NCBI RefSeq assembly: GCF_000524195.1
Contig: NW_020170420.1
Coordinates: 28,186-38,505 of the forward strand
Length of the DNA stretch: 10,320 nt
Direction of reading: 5' to 3'
Source: Echinococcus granulosus
Taxonomy: Eukaryota; Platyhelminthes; Cestoda; Cyclophyllidea; Taeniidae
Shown in pieces: positions 9,513-10,320 of this stretch. The notes under the pieces are model-generated. The model searched no databases. It worked only from the letters and a program-made list of their open reading frames with translations, and was not told the DNA's origin. A program made the position numbers and the translations under genes. Position 1 is the stretch's first letter. Each line of letters begins with the position of its first letter.

Positions 9513-9637
9513 GTGCATTTAAAGAAAAATGCACATATTTAAAAAGGTGAGGACTTAAGAGCATGATGCACTAATGAAGTGCGTGACGTTGTGTGTAGGA
9601 AATCTTAAGCTTTGCATTGCTTGATGCTTTGCAAAGC
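9513..9637. repeat. Cluster of three short hairpins
   Basis: Hairpin 1: GTGCATTT (9513-9520) with AAATGCAC (9527-9534), 6-nt loop. Hairpin 2: GCACT (9568-9572) with AGTGC (9578-9582), 5-nt loop. Hairpin 3: GCTTTGCA (9609-9616) with TGCAAAGC (9630-9637), 13-nt loop; the second arm also belongs to a perfect palindrome GCTTTGCAAAGC at 9626-9637. ATGGAGTA words occur on both sides of the cluster. It lies just upstream of the CpG-rich patch at 9681-9770. Role unknown. Confidence 0.4.
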
Positions 9638-9675
9638 AGGGTATGGAGTAATTCGTCTTATCCAGATTTAAGTAG

Positions 9676-9795
9676 ATGAAAGAAAGCAGAGGCGTAAATT
9701 ACGGCGCGTATCCTCACACGTTAAGGCAAATTACACAGAAGCGGCACCGAGTACGGCACCCTAACATTGCAATTAGCCCAAATGATGGGGAGTGA
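9676..9795 (+). CDS. Short open frame in a CpG-rich patch, weak candidate
   Basis: An ATG at 9676 opens a 39-codon frame ending in TGA at 9793-9795. It covers a patch of about 51 percent GC with 8 CpG in 9681-9770, unusual for the window. The predicted peptide is basic, with several Arg, His and Lys residues, and shows no motif. G by codon position is roughly 10/10/n, so the coding signature is absent. A 72-codon minus-strand frame (9714-9932) covers the same bases. The patch may equally be a regulatory CpG cluster or part of an exon in another frame. Confidence 0.12.
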   Translation: MKESRGVNYGAYPHTLRQITQKRHRVRHPNIAISPNDGE

Positions 9796-9973
9796 ATTGA
9801 TGAATACTCTGGATGTTGGCCGCAAAGGTAGGTGCCAAATAGAGCAAATGGATGGTGTGCATAAGGATTGCAATAACTGCTGTTCTTCTCTTTTAGTGGT
9901 TTTAACAAAAACATTTCAAAATCTGGTCTCAAAGATGATCCTAATTTTGTTTACTCTGACCCACTTGATGTAA
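9782..9973 (+). CDS. Possible two-exon micro-gene with a 69-bp intron, product unknown
   Basis: Two consecutive ATG codons at 9782-9787, with A at -3, open a frame running to TAA at 9971-9973. Inside it the sequence AAAG|GTAGGT places a donor at 9828, and a pyrimidine-rich ttcttctcttttag ends at 9896. The candidate intron 9828-9896 is 69 bp, a typical short-intron size and a multiple of three, so the frame stays open whether or not it is spliced. Spliced product would be about 41 residues, with a hydrophobic C-terminal half. It overlaps the end of the short frame at 9676-9795. It could also be the 3' end of a larger gene. No family recognised. Confidence 0.17.
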   Translation: MMGSELMNTLDVGRKGRCQIEQMDGVHKDCNNCCSSLLVVLTKTFQNLVSKMILILFTLTHLM

Positions 9974-10000
9974 TTTTTCACAATTTGCATTCATGTGCAC

Positions 10001-10023
10001 CTACGCACCCATCTAGTGCGTAG
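10001..10023. repeat. 8-bp perfect hairpin
   Basis: CTACGCAC (10001-10008) pairs with GTGCGTAG (10016-10023) around a 7-nt loop. It is one of the few GC-rich perfect stems in the window and contains two CpG. It lies about 30 bp downstream of the stop codon of the open frame ending at 9973. Function unknown. Confidence 0.4.
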
Positions 10024-10320
10024 CTCTAAGACACCCATCCACTCTATTGTGTTGAGGACAAATTGCAGATATGGATGCTTAAAATTAAAAAAATATAACA
10101 CCGAAACTTATGCTTTGGGCAATGCATGCAAAAAACAGGATATTTCCCTTCAAATTGTTAACGACACCTAATAAATTTTACAATTACCTGCTACAAACAG
10201 CTTGTTTTAAGCCCTTCGTTACCAGCAACATAATTTAAGTTAACTTTATTCGTGCTTACTATCTTTACTTTGTCAAAATGCCCATTAAACTGATGTTTGG
10301 TCGAGTCCTTGCAAACACTA
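10024..10320. other. AT-rich sequence without a supported gene
   Basis: No open frame, repeat or regulatory signal that I can support up to the right edge. Confidence 0.5.

Noticed and set aside
9714..9932. 72-codon minus-strand frame as a gene
   Set aside because: No motif beyond scattered cysteines, it crosses the better-supported plus-strand splice signals, and its length is within chance.
1..10320. tRNA, rRNA and CRISPR
   Set aside because: No GGTTCGA-type B box with cloverleaf, no conserved rRNA stretch and no regularly spaced repeats were seen on either strand.
1..10320. Bacterial, phage or plasmid origin
   Set aside because: Coding density is far too low, with no frame above 91 codons and no ribosome-binding-site and start combinations.

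Overview
The window looks like AT-rich nuclear DNA from a eukaryote. No open frame exceeds about 91 codons in 10.3 kb, which is about what chance gives at this composition. There are no operon-like gene runs or ribosome binding sites, and there are several intron-like splice signals. Nothing identifies the organism further; an invertebrate or another AT-rich eukaryote would fit. I found no intact gene that I can name, and no tRNA, rRNA, CRISPR array or recognisable transposase or reverse transcriptase.

Left part (1 to about 4,350): this is richer in CpG than the sequence to its right (26 CpG in 541-1540 against 11 in 4381-5380, hand counts). On the minus strand, several consecutive pieces in shifting frames carry the codon periodicity of real protein-coding DNA (G most frequent at codon position 1, least at position 2), interrupted by stops and frame changes. 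I read this as a decayed protein-coding relic of unknown family covering at least 404-2424. It possibly starts near 3,420 and runs off the left edge. It could be an old mobile element, an integrated viral gene or a host pseudogene; the sequence alone does not decide.

Middle part (about 4,350-8,100): AT-rich sequence without a supported gene. It contains a cluster of four GCATTYRAA motifs at 6262-6384, a 10-bp inverted repeat at 6508-6560, and a discrete GC/CpG-rich islet at 6541-6706 that could be an exon or a copy of a dispersed repeat.

Right part (about 8,100-10,320): a GC-rich segment at 8149-8259 follows a good 3' splice site and could be a terminal exon. It is followed by a strikingly G-poor, C-rich tract (8271-8500) with poly(A)-signal-like words. 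Further right are a long imperfect hairpin (8640-8675), a cluster of short hairpins (9513-9637), a CpG-rich patch (9681-9770) and a very intron-like 69-bp stretch (9828-9896) inside a short open frame. The rest shows no supportable feature.

No pathway or joint function can be inferred. The best candidate for something undescribed is the minus-strand coding relic on the left.
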